Assembly (NCBI GenBank): GCA_918807975.1
Contig: OU964924.1
Span: 7,204,501-7,268,500 of the forward strand
Origin: Aplidium turbinatum
Lineage: Eukaryota > Chordata > Ascidiacea > Aplousobranchia > Polyclinidae
DNA: 64,000 nucleotides
Reading direction: 5' to 3'
Below, piece by piece: positions 50,801 to 61,730 of this stretch (position 1 is its first letter; each line of letters begins with the position of its first letter). Under the pieces are notes generated by a model. It was not told the DNA's origin. It searched no databases and saw only the letters and a program-made list of their open reading frames with translations. The translations under genes and the position numbers were made by a program.

Positions 50801-53800
50801 GCTTTGAGTTTGCTTGATAAGTGTTTGTTTCTAATTGGTTTATTTGATATTTTAGTGTTTGGTGTTGCAGTACAATGGGTAGCTAACGTGATAATAACGT
50901 ATTGTTTGTTTTGTTATTGATTATTTTTTGTTAATATTCTTCATACCTTGTTTTGCAATTAGCGAGGCAATAACATTCTAAGTTCAATAAAGCCTACGCT
51001 AAGTGAATGAGCTTATTGGTTAATACAATTATAATGTAGGTCATGTCCAGGGGAGAAAAGGGGGGCAACTGCCTATCTCCCGAAATATTACTCTCTGTTA
51101 CTGCATCATTTGACTAAGTTTTACTATTGGTTTAGGCTGAAAGTACTCTGAGAATGCGCAAATTTAAAATATTTTTAAATTTTTTGGTGGACGCCTCCCA
51201 GACCTCTTGTGGATGTTCCGCCTTCCGTGACTCGTTGCCGGGCTCACTCACATGTACAAAAATACTTATTTGACTCCCCACAAAAAATTGTGCTGGCTAC
51301 GCCACTGGTCATGTCAGTAGCGACACTACTTTTTTTTCCAATGTAGCGTATAGGCGCTACATTTACTTTAGTCGTACTTCCGCTACCTGCTACTTCCAAT
51401 TTAATGTGGAAAAAAATTGTCTTGAGATATTAGTAGAAACACATAGACCTACATAACAATAAAGTTTTACCTAAAACGTGTTTCCGTAACTACGTTGAAA
51501 TGGCAGTGTAGTAAGCGAATGTGGTACTGAAAAATGTGATACCATTCGTTTCTAAGATTATTTTGACTTCACAAGGTACTTGAATAGTTTTCCAGTGGCA
51601 GCTTAAGACAAAAGTAGCAAAAGCGTGCCTACTTTTCATTTGAGTAGCGGGAGCGGTAGCAGTAGCGCGTTACTTTTCATCGACTGGTAGCGGGAGCGCT
51701 GCTTTTTTTGGCAAATTGTAGCCGAACGTTAGCACGCTACTTTCAAAGCCGATGCCCACCTCTGCAGATCTCAATGAAAAAGTAAAGTTATCTTTACTTA
51801 TTGCTCAGTGTTCAATTTCACACTTTATTTAGCACTTACGTATTTTTCAAATAAAAAAATTGTGTTTTATTTCAGATAGTATTTTTAAATCTAGATCAGT
51901 TTGAGACTACAAATTTTTTATACTAAGTTGGCGAAATAGCGCATTATTTGTTGCAGCTTTGGCTGAAAAGATTGAAATTGTAGAAGCATGACGGTCTGTT
52001 TTCACTGGTGCCAAATATTCAGGTGTTCAAAGTCAAAGCTGTGTATGACGGAGCAGTTACGTGGGTGAAGCATTTCCTTCCAGCCAGGGAAAAGGTTCTT
52101 CCGCTGTTAATGAAAATTGTGAGGCTTCAACTATTACCTTATCATTACTTCAGCATCTTAAAAACAGATGAATTGTTTGAAAGATCTCCCAAGTTTCAAT
52201 CAATTTTAAACAACCATACATTTTGGAAGAAGACATGGAATAGTTATAGTAAGTGATTAGCAATTGATTTTCTTCAAAAGACTAACTTGAAGTTATGAAA
52301 TTAAAATACCTAACATGTGGTTCCTTTGTTTTATTGAATAGACTCCACATCACGAATACAGTTCGTAGCCATCAACAAAAGAGAGATTAGATTGTTTGAT
52401 GTGCTCAGCCTGACATGGAAACAACTTCCGGTATGAGAATTTTTTATATTTTTTCGAAAATATTATGGGGCTGTTTTGAAGCAAACATATTTTGAAAAGT
52501 GTTTTAAATTTCAAAATATTTTGTTTTTACCTAAGATTCCATATCTTTCATTTTAAAACAATTTTCTCTGAAATGGTTTCTACCTCATTATGTATCTTCA
52601 TTGACAACAACAACATTTTCTTGGTGTAAAATGTAATGGTAGGCCTACCACATCACAAGGGTAAGATTATTTTCTTCAAGTAATCTTCTAAAGAGACCAA
52701 AAAGACCATGATTTTTCTCTATCATGAGCCATGTTTCAAACGTTTCATGGTCTTCAATGTGAAGGTTGGTTGGTTTTGAATCTTTATCCTCAGACTGACA
52801 AAGCCTTGATAGGTTATTCCTGGTAGTTTCGCATTCTTGTAGAGGCTCTTAACGCAGGGATAGGCTTAATATTTTTAGAATATTTCGTTTTTTTAAATAG
52901 AGCTCTTGTGATTGAGAAGGTGACTTTTGTATTGTTTTGGACGCTTTAAACGTTCAGCTGTGAATAATTCATCTAACTTTTCTTCAGAACGTTGCTCAAG
53001 ATGTATCAGGATCATGTATTGTGGCCTTCAAAGATTATTTGTACTTGATTGGTGGCGCAAAACATCCACGATTGATTCAACGTCTTGATTTGGAGGAAGA
53101 GGATGCAAAATGGATAGATGTTGGTCGGACTTTGCACGATCGGATCTATTCTACAGCAATCCTGGTAGATGGTAAAGAATAATAATTTGATGTGATTGTT
53201 TTCTCTCAGCTGTTCCAACTTTCGCTGCACAATCTTGCTTGTAGTGACCAGCAGTAAATCGTCGAAGGGAGCACGTACTTGGTAATATGCCCTTTCATCA
53301 AAAATTGTCAAAACATGAAGTCTTTTTTGATTTTGCATAAGAAAATACTAGAGCAGCACAGTATAATAGTGATATATATATATAATAATTTAATATTGAA
53401 CATGACGCAGTGATATTTGATCCATTTACAACACCCATGGTTTTTATAACAATGTTGCTATAGTAGCCATGCCTCAGCAGTTTGTCCTGCAAATCCTATC
53501 ATGCGTAAAAAAACAAAAGGATGAAGCTGTGCGGATGTTGTGGTTCCAAAAGTACACTGTTTGCAACGTAGGCTACTGCAGATACAAAAATACTTGATAT
53601 TTTGTCCTCTTTTCCAAACCACTCTTGTCAGCTTGTCAACACCTTGCCTCAATTTTAGTTTAATTCGATTGTAAACATTTTTACTGGATAGTAATATTAT
53701 GCATGATGAAACTTTATGTTGTATGCAGAGGAAATTGTGATAACTGGGGGCGAAACGGAAATTTGTTCTTCTACAGCAGTGGAAACGTTTAACGTTCGTG

Positions 53801-56800
53801 TGTCTGAACAAAAAGATCTTGCTCCAATGCAGCATCCTCGTTGTTTCCATTCAATGGCTTTGTTTGAAGGTAAGTTGCTCGCGCAATTCATGCTGCCTTT
53901 CAGCAAACGACGTCGTCGTAGACTGCGTTATACAATATGTTTCAAACCAGCATATTTTCCCCGATAACATCTTCTAGACATGTTCAACGTGTCGGTGCAC
54001 TGTGATGCTGCATAGTAGGGTAGCTCGTTTTTGAACTTTATTTTAAAATTCTCTCCGGGTAGTGGGGAAATGGTGCCAATGAGTGAGAAAAAACTCATGA
54101 CAAAATTTGAGATTCGTAACAAATTGTCTTAAGCCTCCTCATGGGGCTCAAAAATCGAAAAATGGGGTCAAAAACGCAATTTTTTCCAAAAATATTTTCA
54201 GTTTGGGTAGATACAATATTGTTTAGATATTTCTAATTAACCTAAGAAAAAAAAATTGGAGTCATTTAAACCAGGGGTGTACAACCTTTATTACAGGAGG
54301 GCCAGATATAAATAACTTGGTGAAACCGCGGGCCGCTTAACATATGATTTCTAGTAGTTGCAGGTACGAAAATTTTTTTTTTTTTTGTTATTCATGTTAT
54401 TCTTATGGCATTATTAGGGGCTATCTCCTTGCAGAAATAATAAGTTGAGACGCATAAATTTCTGAAGAAAACTGCTATTCAAATTTATTGTCACACCGAC
54501 TTTAAACGAGTTCAGTGAGAAGTTTGCAGCTGGCTTCTTTTCCCTACGACTTTTTCCAAATTTACTTTAATGGAAGTGCTCGCAATTCGAAGTCTATTTT
54601 CCAAGTGTTCGTCTGTCAGAACCAATCCATAGTGAGATTTCATGACGCCCTTTTAGAAAAAAATTGTTCGCACAAATACGTTGAGCCAAAAAGAGCCACT
54701 TTTAAAGCCATGGATTTTTTCAAATGTGGAAAGTCATCTTGGTTAAGATGTTTTCGATAAAAATCGCTAAGATTCATTTCTAAATAATTTGATTTCAAAT
54801 CCGTTTTCTCTTGAAGATCAATCAGTTCCAATGATATCTGCTGGTGCTTTGTCAATGTCTGTGTTGAATGGCGAAGCGAATATACCAAACAAATGTTCAT
54901 ATGATTTGAAGTCTTTGAAATGAGCCAAAGATTCATACAACAATTTTTCAAGTTGGTCTGCAAATTCAGTTTTCTTCTCAGGATGCATTCCATAGTCTCT
55001 CAAAGTTGGAAAGTGAAAAGACGTTTTTGACCCCTGTCTGTACGGGAGCTTTCCAAAGTCGTAATCTGTTCATAATGCCTTTTATGTGACCATACAATTT
55101 TACGTTCTAAATAATTAAATTCAATGGATTAGCGGTGGCCGGTGGGAGATTTCTAAAATGGTTAACAGAAGGTGCGAAGTCTACAATAATCCACTCCACA
55201 ATAAATTGTTCACACGTACCAGACAAAAATAAATTATAAACACGTTTCGCGGGCCGCACACAATTCAAAATTGGCACATCTTCGCGGGCCGTACAATTTT
55301 TCTTCGCGGGCCGCACACCTGAACTATTCCTTCAGCTTCCTCACAGCTTCTGAAAATTTCCATTTTGCTGAAAATTTTGCATTTTTGTGTGGTTACATAA
55401 TACATAATTGCGTTAGACATTTTGCCAACTATAAAACGTCATTGCATTTCTCTTTATAGACCTTCCCTGAGCTGTTGCGTCATTTTTTAATGTAATTGGG
55501 TTAATTTGGTAGGAAAAAGTAACGTCTTTTATTTGAATTTACGTCACTGACGAAGTTTGTGGTTATGCAACCACAAACAAAAATGCGAAATTTTCAGCAA
55601 AATGGAAAGTTTCAGAAGCTATGAGGAAGCTGAAGGAATAGTTCAAATGACTTCAATTTTTTTTAGGTTAATTAGATATATCTAAACAATATTGTATCTA
55701 CCCAAACTAAAAATATTTTTGGTAAAATTGCGTTTTTGACCCCATTTTTTGATGTTTGAGCCCCATGAAAAGGCTAAAGACAAGTTGTTACGAACCTCAA
55801 ATTTTGTCATGAGTTTTTCTCACACAACTCTGATAGACTTTCTCTTTCATTTTTAACGAAAACTTTTTCAATACAACATTTCCCTACATTCCCTGAACTT
55901 TTCCCAACCCAGTCTTGCTTTTGTCACAGCTGCTTCGCATCCATCACTTCCATTTATTTGATTACTCAAATAACAGAAGTTACTCACTGTTTCAATTCTA
56001 AAATAAAACTTTTTTTGCAATCTTCTACTAAATCTTGTCCTTTATCACATTTCCCACAAATGAAGCAATTTGCCAGTCTTGCTGTAGCTCCTCGTATTGA
56101 TACATACCGTATTGCATGTACCCACTCGAATTTCTCATCACTCTCTTTCCACACATTGAGGCATGGGTCGACTATGCTCTGTAAAACTAACTTCTACTCC
56201 ACTCACCATCACTTTCGTTTTTTCTAGACTTACTTTCATAAACTTTGTCCCAAATGATTCTTTCTATTTTGCAAACTTTTTGTCTAGTCCCTCCATGCTA
56301 TCACTGGTCAAGACCAGGTCATCCGCATACAAAATTTCGCTCTGAAACCCCTCCTTTACGCCTTCAGTCACAACATCAACCACGGTAGTAAATATATTGG
56401 GTATTTCCTGCAAGCAGTAGGATGTCTAACAAGTTTTAGCCAGCCACTCGAAGCTGTTGCCCGTGAGGTGAGACGTGGAAGCACTTGTTAGCTTGGTGTG
56501 TGATCAAGACCAGAGACCAGAGTTCCCGAGACCCAGAGTTTAAAAATCCATGACAACTACCGAAATGTGCCACTAGAAGTAGCGATAAACGCCATCTTTA
56601 CACTAAATGTTATTCACGAGTGAAATAGGCCTATGTTAGCCTACTCTAGGTTAATTCATGTAGAAGTGGGGTATCTACAATAGCCTACTATGTGACTTGC
56701 AATATTAAATGATATAAGTCGTCACATTGTTCTGCTTTTCTACAGCCGTCACGTTACACCACTATTGTAAATGTAAACAAAGTGATTGATTATATTATGT

Positions 56801-59062
56801 GCTATGACGTCATAATTCACAAATTCAGGTTATGAGCTATACTTGTTCGGTGGCCTTTCTGTAGAACGCCCTGAAGACGGACTACTTCGCTTACCAGAGA
56901 TATTAAACATAGACAGCCAAGCAAGAGTTGAATTCGGTAACAACAAAACTGATAAATCTTTTCTCACTGCTTCTGTTGCAACAAATGCAGGAATATTTGT
57001 TTTTGGTAAGTTATGCTCAAGCTTCAAGGTTTCACATACATGTGCATTAAATTTCTGCCTCGAAATTGCAGCCTACAAGGAATTAATAGACTTTAAGAGA
57101 TGAGTTATAAAAGTGCAATTATAAATTATAAATTTTAAGTAAAAGTTGTAAATGTGTTTTCAAAGTGCTTGCGTGTGTAAAAGATAAAGAAGCGAATTAC
57201 TTTTGTAATAGTTGTAAGGTGGAGACCTTCTTGCTTGCATTACTGTGAAAAATTGAACTTAATTGTATGTGATTAACCATTGCAATATAAGGTACTTTTG
57301 AAGTATTATAACAAACCAATTATTAAACTTACCAGTTTACTAGGAAAGATGGTCATATGATTTATGATTGTTTTTGTGATATAGATCTACAAAGCGTCAA
57401 AGACTAGTTTTTACTTTTTTGGTTAGTGGTTCTCCATACCGGGTTTCATAAAACTCTTAAAGATGCGGTGTGCATGGATAATTTAGCTATTGTGTCATGC
57501 TGTAGTAAAATGTCTGACTGTCGAAGCAGAAAATGACCGTTCTATGAAAGGTCACAAAAATAAGAGCTGAAGAAGAACAAAAGACTACCTTCACGCAATG
57601 AAACAAATTTTAATCGAACACAAAAAATCTACTTCAGAAGAATGTCATTATCATAAAACTCCAACTTTTTCAGAAACTGTAGGCCTCTTAAAATTGTCAG
57701 ACCTAAATCTTATTGAAAAATTGAAACTTTGCAAATGATAAAAGCTGGTTTTCCAGAATTGGCAGTGCTTGTTTTTTTGAATGCAGAATATACAGGAGAA
57801 CACGTGTCATTTTGCAATACAAGAACCAATGAGATAGTGAAAACCACAATGAAGGTAGAGTCAATCTACGAATTGAACTGTTTTGACGTCATTTCAACTG
57901 GAAGAACGATTTGTACCTTTGGCAGGTTTGTGCTGAAATGTCTACTGTAGGCTATATTTGATTTCGATGACTATTGTAGGCCTACTCCAAATGTGCGCTG
58001 GATGCCACATGTTTGTTTGTTTGTTTTTCATATTTTTATCCTGCATTGCGAGAAAGCGGACTTGAGCGCTATGCATCGGTGTACGCCTTCCGACGTACAC
58101 CTGACTAACATATCTGGTGAAGCTCAAACAAAAGCAAGCTCGACCTTTGCCGACCGGCCAAAAACAGGCTCGAATTTGTATCATGTTAGGAAGTAGTCTA
58201 TTAACTTTTAGCTTAACTAAAATTCGTTGACACTGTGGACTATCCAGTTTTATGTCTTCTATTGCTATGCATTTGTTTAGTGATAGTCTCTTAGTGCTAA
58301 CAATCGTAATGCTGGTAGTGCCATCAAGAAGGTTTTGGAACCGTGGCCATGACCGAGAACCTAAATGTCATACCATTGGATACCGTACCTCATTCTTTTC
58401 TTGCTTGTTTCCAACCATAAAGCTTTTTCATGAGGAAGCTGCTCTGTAGGCTACTTTTGTTTAGCCTACCAACACCTTGCCCAAGCTACTTGTTCTACAC
58501 AAGACGCAATCATCCAAATTAACACTTCTGTAACCTTAACCCAACATACAATATGCGCGGCATCTGCTGAAGTAACGCTAAGATTTTTTTCTGTTGAATC
58601 CTATCTTAGTGGAAAGTGTTAGTACTAGACGCACTTTTCCAGATTGCTGCGATGGAGTTAAGGGTTGAAATAGCCTACTTACACTAGTTGATTTTCTCAC
58701 AAAACAACAATCTACTGTGGGATTTTGATAGCAATTGCCGCTCGTAGCGACACTGAATTAAAGGTACTTGTATAAGTACTCACAAGTTCGTGTTTGAGCC
58801 TGATTCCCGGAGACATAAGCTACATCAACAACCTTAAAAGTTAAAACAAATGCCAAACATCAAAATTTTTAGCTTTTTGTTTGTTTCAAAACATTATCAT
58901 CAAGTAGTGCAGTCTTATGTAAACTTTTCTGCTTTCGTTGTGTGCAGGAAAAAGGGTGATAAACGCTACAGTCTAGTGGAGTACGACATGGCGTCTTGCT
59001 CTTGGAAGCAGATTTGTTCTTTCAACTATGAATTCCGATCATCGCTCATCACAGCTATTTGA
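44762..59062 (+). CDS. Kelch-like (BTB-BACK-kelch) gene B, 11 exons, 544 aa
   Basis: Exons: 44762-44826, 46210-46333, 48393-48543, 50318-50541, 52023-52248, 52342-52430, 52988-53171, 53729-53869, 56829-57005, 57787-57925, 58948-59062. They sum to 1635 bases with consistent phases and no stop. Residues 1-113 form the BTB domain (ERLQSESSCDATLQVDG, FRIHKTIVGKASRFFKRLF, ILTYIYTG). Residues 114-263 form BACK, and 264-544 a degenerate kelch propeller with LYLIGG, VITGG and LYLFGG cores. The length is normal for KLHL proteins. Expected role: homodimeric Cullin-3 adaptor presenting a substrate for ubiquitination; the substrate is unknown. ATG 44762 gives the usual YAEQLVSDLN lead-in to BTB. An ATTAAA 18 bases past the stop could be a poly(A) signal. 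Confidence 0.92.
45173..45271 (+). repeat. Direct repeat, copy 1 (about 100 bp)
   Basis: GAAGCCATGACATCCCACAC through GGCACACCTAAC recurs at 45844-45943 with about ten differences. Both lie in gene B intron 1 in the same orientation. No coding content or terminal repeats seen. Confidence 0.88.
45844..45943 (+). repeat. Direct repeat, copy 2
   Basis: Partner of 45173-45271, separated by about 570 bases of unrelated sequence. Confidence 0.88.
46210..46333 (+). CDS. Gene B exon 2, BTB core
   Basis: Acceptor ATTTTCCAG, donor TGTCAG|GTATAG, 124 bases, leaving in phase 0. It encodes ERLQSESSCDATLQVDG and DFRIHKTIVGKASRFFKRLF, the CDxxLxVxGxxFxxHKxxLxxxSxxF signature of BTB. Confidence 0.93.
46477..47264. 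mobile_element. hAT element in gene B intron 2 (788 bp)
   Basis: The ends are CAGCGGTATTTTACTG and GGTTGAAAACCGCTG, with GGGGGTC/GGGTCGCG blocks inside. ATGTATA flanks both sides, one base away from the ends. No transposase was recognised. Confidence 0.8.
47265..48392. other. Rest of gene B intron 2
   Basis: No gene. Near 47340-47395 a CGCCGCCGTGAAGGCG hairpin followed by TCTTTATCAAGCAG resembles a retrotransposon tail but is too short to assign. Confidence 0.35.
48393..48543 (+). CDS. Gene B exon 3, BTB C-terminal half
   Basis: Acceptor TATCGCAG, donor GATG|GTACTG, 151 bases, leaving in phase 1. It encodes LMECILTYIYTGLILTEESL and LFMISYIFEMD, the YxYTG and LLxxAxxLQM type helices of BTB. 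Confidence 0.92.
49741..49971. repeat. Foldback repeat, copy 1
   Basis: The arms ATCAAAAATAAAGAG...CGTTTCGAAAACTAAAC and their inverted copy meet around a TATAGCAC-rich loop near 49845. It is related to 61731-61941. Similarity continues beyond the left arm (GGTTAATCTA), so the palindrome is part of a larger repeat. Confidence 0.85.
50318..50541 (+). CDS. Gene B exon 4, BACK domain part 1
   Basis: Acceptor GTTATTAG, donor TTCG|GTAATG, 224 bases. It encodes ELKGVCANYLCKGLAVSTCL and LQSIDQRHS. Same length and phases as gene A exon 4. Confidence 0.92.
50597..51764. mobile_element. hAT element in gene B intron 4 (1168 bp)
   Basis: The ends are CAGAGATGGGCGGCAG and its imperfect complement ATGCCCACCTCTG. 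The 8-bp flanks CAGATTTG and CAGATCTC match at 6 of 8 positions. The interior carries many GTAGC/GCTAC blocks (TAGCGCTGCT, GGTAGCGGGAGCG). A smaller hAT MITE is nested inside at 51048. Confidence 0.8.
51048..51307. mobile_element. Nested hAT MITE (260 bp)
   Basis: The ends are CAGGGGAG and GCTACGCCACTG (complement CAGTGGCGTAGC, a very common hAT end). Perfect 8-bp duplication GTCATGTC (51040-51047 and 51308-51315). It lies wholly inside the 50597 element, so it is younger. Confidence 0.93.
52023..52248 (+). CDS. Gene B exon 5, BACK domain part 2
   Basis: Acceptor ATATTCAG, donor TATA|GTAAGT, 226 bases. It encodes VFKVKAVYDGAVTWVKHFL and LLPYHYFSIL. Paralogous to gene A exon 5. Confidence 0.92.
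52342..52430 (+). CDS. Gene B exon 6, first kelch strand block
   Basis: Acceptor TGAATAG, donor CCG|GTATGAG, 89 bases. It encodes NSTSRIQFVAINKREIRLF and SLTWKQLP. Confidence 0.9.
52764..52858 (-). mobile_element. SINE tail fragment
   Basis: The minus strand reads AGAGCCTCTACAAGAATGCG and AACCTATCAAGGCTTTGTC with a (CCAA)n end. It is the 3' part of the SINEs at 35682 and 63314. Confidence 0.8.
52988..53171 (+). CDS. Gene B exon 7, kelch repeat with LYLIGG core
   Basis: Acceptor TTCTTCAG, donor GATG|GTAAAG, 184 bases. It encodes CIVAFKDYLYLIGG and RLDLEEEDAKWIDVGRTLH. It shares long identical DNA runs with gene A exon 7 (TTGATTCAACGTCTTGATTT). Confidence 0.93.
53729..53869 (+). CDS. Gene B exon 8, kelch repeat with VITGG core
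   Basis: Acceptor GTATGCAG, donor GAAG|GTAAGT, 141 bases. It encodes EIVITGGETEI, AVETFNVRVSEQKDLAPM and RCFHSMALFEG. Confidence 0.93.
54272..55321 (-). mobile_element. hAT (GTF2IRD2/Charlie-like) element (1050 bp)
   Basis: The ends are CAGGGGTGTACAACC and GGGCCGCACACCTG, with GCGGGCCG blocks near both. No clear 8-bp duplication; the other palindrome arm gives the empty site TCATTTGAACTATTCC. Only AAC appears on both sides. The minus strand holds a transposase C-terminus (54640-54993). Confidence 0.82.
54640..54993 (-). CDS. hAT transposase C-terminal fragment
   Basis: 117 residues: QQISLELIDLQEKTDLKS, MNLSDFYRKHL, FPHLKKSMALKVALFGSTYL and CEQFFSK. This block order is known from GTF2IRD2/Charlie-like hAT transposases. 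The catalytic core is missing. Confidence 0.85.
   Translation of the reverse strand: MECILRRKLNLQTNLKNCCMNLWLISKTSNHMNICLVYSLRHSTQTLTKHQQISLELIDLQEKTDLKSNYLEMNLSDFYRKHLNQDDFPHLKKSMALKVALFGSTYLCEQFFSKRAS
55958..56420 (-). mobile_element. LINE reverse-transcriptase fragment with YADD
   Basis: On the minus strand EGFQSEILYADDLVLTSDSM is followed by KKFAKWKESFGTKF-like text and KVSLEKTKVMVSGVE. This is the RT catalytic and following region of a non-LTR element, in gene B intron 8, antisense to the gene. Frameshifted and lacking both ends. Confidence 0.75.
56829..57005 (+). CDS. Gene B exon 9, kelch repeat with LYLFGG core
   Basis: Acceptor AAATTCAG, donor TTTG|GTAAGT, 177 bases. It encodes GYELYLFGGLSVERPEDGLL and VATNAGIFVF. 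It is 24 bases longer than gene A exon 9 in the middle. Confidence 0.92.
57006..57786. other. Gene B intron 9, nothing further seen
   Basis: AT-rich sequence without recognisable repeats or exons. Confidence 0.4.
57787..57925 (+). CDS. Gene B exon 10
   Basis: Acceptor GAATGCAG, donor GGCAG|GTTTGT, 139 bases, leaving phase 2. It encodes EYTGEHVSFCNTRTNEIV and YELNCFDVISTGRTICTFG. Kelch double glycines are lost in this blade in both paralogues. Confidence 0.9.
58011..58105 (-). mobile_element. SINE 3' fragment, (CAAA)n family
   Basis: It matches the 3' end of the SINE at 34309 almost base for base (CTGCATTGCGAGAAAGCGG, GCATCGGTGTACGCCTTCC). The tRNA-like head is absent. Confidence 0.88.
58948..59062 (+). 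CDS. Gene B exon 11, last coding exon
   Basis: Acceptor TGTGTGCAG, 115 bases to TGA at 59060-59062. It encodes KKGDKRYSLVEYDMASCSW and SSLITAI, closing the propeller. Aligned with gene A exon 11 to the last residue. Confidence 0.93.
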
Positions 59063-59079
59063 ATTTGTTTATTTTCATG

Positions 59080-59085
59080 ATTAAA
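59080..59085 (+). promoter_or_regulatory. Possible poly(A) signal of gene B
   Basis: ATTAAA lies 18 bases after the stop. If used, the 3' UTR would be very short, so a downstream signal is as likely. Confidence 0.3.
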
Positions 59086-59162
59086 GATAAAGGTGATGAG
59101 GTTTTGCTATATTTCCCGTTATATGTCGATGTACATCGCTCCTAGCATGAAATTATAAGCTA

Positions 59163-59460
59163 CTAAGGATTTATCAAATAGCCTATCATGTAAGCAGCAA
59201 TCGCTCGCTTAGTTCTTAAAATCACCAATTTGTTTTCCAGTAAACACCATGTCTCACTTCCGTACAGCATTGTAGATCTCACGCAAGTAGTGTAAATTCT
59301 CGTTTTTAACGAAAATTCTCTACCACACAACAACTCGACACTTCCTGAATTTGACTCAACGAATCTTACTCTTACAGCCATTGCCGCTTCACAACTATCA
59401 CTGGCATCCAAATGATCTTCTAGAATAGATAACAAAAGGCACTCACCGATTTAACGTCGT
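59163..59460 (-). mobile_element. LINE ORF2 C-terminal fragment
   Basis: The minus strand encodes LLCGREFSLKTRIYTTCVRS, TMLYGSETWCLLENKL and RTKRAIAAYMIG, the familiar post-RT region of a non-LTR element. It may be the same lineage as 55958 but, from its position, a separate insertion. Confidence 0.85.
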
Positions 59461-61730
59461 CATTCAGCTTTCGACAAGACCAACCATTCTTTAATTTTCT
59501 TACATCTTTCACACTCATCTTTCACAGAGGTTTATCAGTAGAAAGAATTTTCAAGTGACACAAACACAAGAAATTTATTGAAATAATTAATAAGTGACCA
59601 AAACCATTTTACATGCCGATGTCGTATTCAAGATTTCGGACGGTGATTAAAGATTTAGGTTTTGTACTAAATCAGTTTTTGGAAGACTTTACATCAATTT
59701 TCGTTTTAATCAACATTCTCTTCTATTTGCAGAACAATAAAGAAAAAGGTTTTAAGCTTTGTGAAACAAAGCAATATTCATCAATTTATTTTTTGCATAG
59801 CCAAATTTTACAAATTATGAAGCTGTGGCTATTTTCTCAATATTAAAATCAGATGCAAAAATTTTGCAGCACATGTATTCCCGCTGAGTTGTAAAAGGGT
59901 CCAATTTTGAGGGATTAACTTCCCTATAGTTTTTCCGCAGAATCATCACCGAGTGAAATTTCAGGCATAATAGGCTACTTATCAGTAGCCTATATCTCAG
60001 CATATAATCATTATCGAAGTCCTATACCACAAAAGTAAATTACCACATATTTAAAACGCATTTATAAAACTTAAACAACTTTGTGGAAATTGGGCCCTTC
60101 TTAAATTCACATATTCACGCATTCAATTATTTTTATGCGATGTTTATAGTTTGCAAAATTATATGTCAAATGTAATCTATCAACATTACGCTCAATTTAG
60201 TTTCAAGAAAAAAAAATTAAAATACTTTGTGAAGTCACGATTAGATTCTTTATCAATAAATTTGAAGAGTTGTTTTTATCACTTGAATTTTATAAAAGAT
60301 TGTGTCACGCAAGCAATACAGTACAATTAAGAGCAAATAAAGTAAATATAAACAGGCTCCTACAGTGAATTCACACTTGGATGTTGGCAAGCCCAACTTG
60401 AACTAATTTAAGTTTTTATATGGTAAAATTGATGCTAGAAATCATTAACAAAATTGTGACGAAGTTGTGTTCCCAACTTCATTCAATTTTGTTGAGAATA
60501 CACAATTCCCACGAGATAATTTCAACTTCACTTGTTTCACTAAACAGAGTTGAAAATTAAATTGGAGCTTTATTTTACAGGAGTTCTGCTTTCTGCTGCT
60601 GCGACATCAGTATAGAAATCAAAAGGCGTCTTTTCGTTTAAAATTAGTTTTGTTTTTTTGTGAAGTTTTTTGCTTAAGTAAATGCTTTTTAGTTTTGCAA
60701 TTGCCAACTGATTAATAGAGTGTTACATTTTGATTTATTGCAGCCTATTGTGAAATCTAAAACAAACGCCTTTTTTGATAAGACTTTATGTTATAGCAAG
60801 TAGGACTAATGTGCTTCTGTTGTATAGATTTATTCTGCTAAAAACTTAATTACCAAAATATAATGTAATCGATTTATAAGTTACAGTAAAATTGAGTATC
60901 CCCTGTAAATATTTTTTATTTCCATTCTGTCAGGTATCAGCATACCATAGAAAGTTATAAATAAAACAGAACCTATTCTTGAAGTTGCATGTTGCAACAT
61001 TTTAATGTTTTCCTAGCCAGCAAGTCAGGATGATTCAACTTTTACACACGTTGAATAAATATGAAAAAGGAATAATTTGCTTTGGATATGTGTCGTCATG
61101 GCACAACAAAGCTAGCTTTCTGGTAAATACGCTATGTTGCGATTCGAAAGCTTGCAAAAAAACAAGTAGGCTATTGTCTACTCTATTTTAAAGCATTAGA
61201 ACAAACACAAGACTACCAAAATATAGATTTACTGGATTCAATCCCAAATTTAATCTCAAATAAACGTTACAGGTCCCAGCATAAAGCCGAGTACTCATAC
61301 TTGCACTGCGTTTCACACACCATACAGGTGTGCGTATTTGTAATCAGCAGATCACTGCAGCAGATGAGATTTATTAACTAATCAGAAGGCAAGATTATAA
61401 ATTAGCTGATTGCAGTCATGCGAGTCATACACTTTAGAAAGGAAATTAAATCTACGTTTCGACGTCGCCAGAGAGGCCAAGAGGGTTAGGTTTACGCTAC
61501 CGATGTAGCCTCCACTCCAGCCATTAAGATCATCCAACAAACACGATATGCCTCGGTAGACTAGTGGATTGCGATGACATTAACACGCACAGTAGGTCCA
61601 TCAACAACAAAGAGTTCAATGTAAGATATTTGAGAAAATATGAATACTATAATATTAACGACGACCTTTTAGAGTACATGTTAATTCAAACAGAAAAAAA
61701 ATGTAAGAAAATAATAAAAGAATAATATGA
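59461..61730. other. No gene or clear repeat recognised
   Basis: AT-rich intergenic sequence downstream of gene B. Open frames here are short and have no recognisable motif. Confidence 0.4.

Larger units (their letters stand above)
54083..55823. repeat. Palindromic element with a hAT inserted in one arm
   Basis: Outer ends GTGAGAAAAAACTCATGAC and GTCATGAGTTTTTCTCAC. Both arms carry TTGTAACA/CGAAT..., CATGGGGCTCAAA and AATATTGTTTAGATAT in inverted order, then GAACTATTCCTTCAGCTTCC near the inner ends. The right arm is uninterrupted; the left arm is split by the hAT at 54272-55321. Without the hAT the palindrome would be about 690 bp. Confidence 0.88.
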
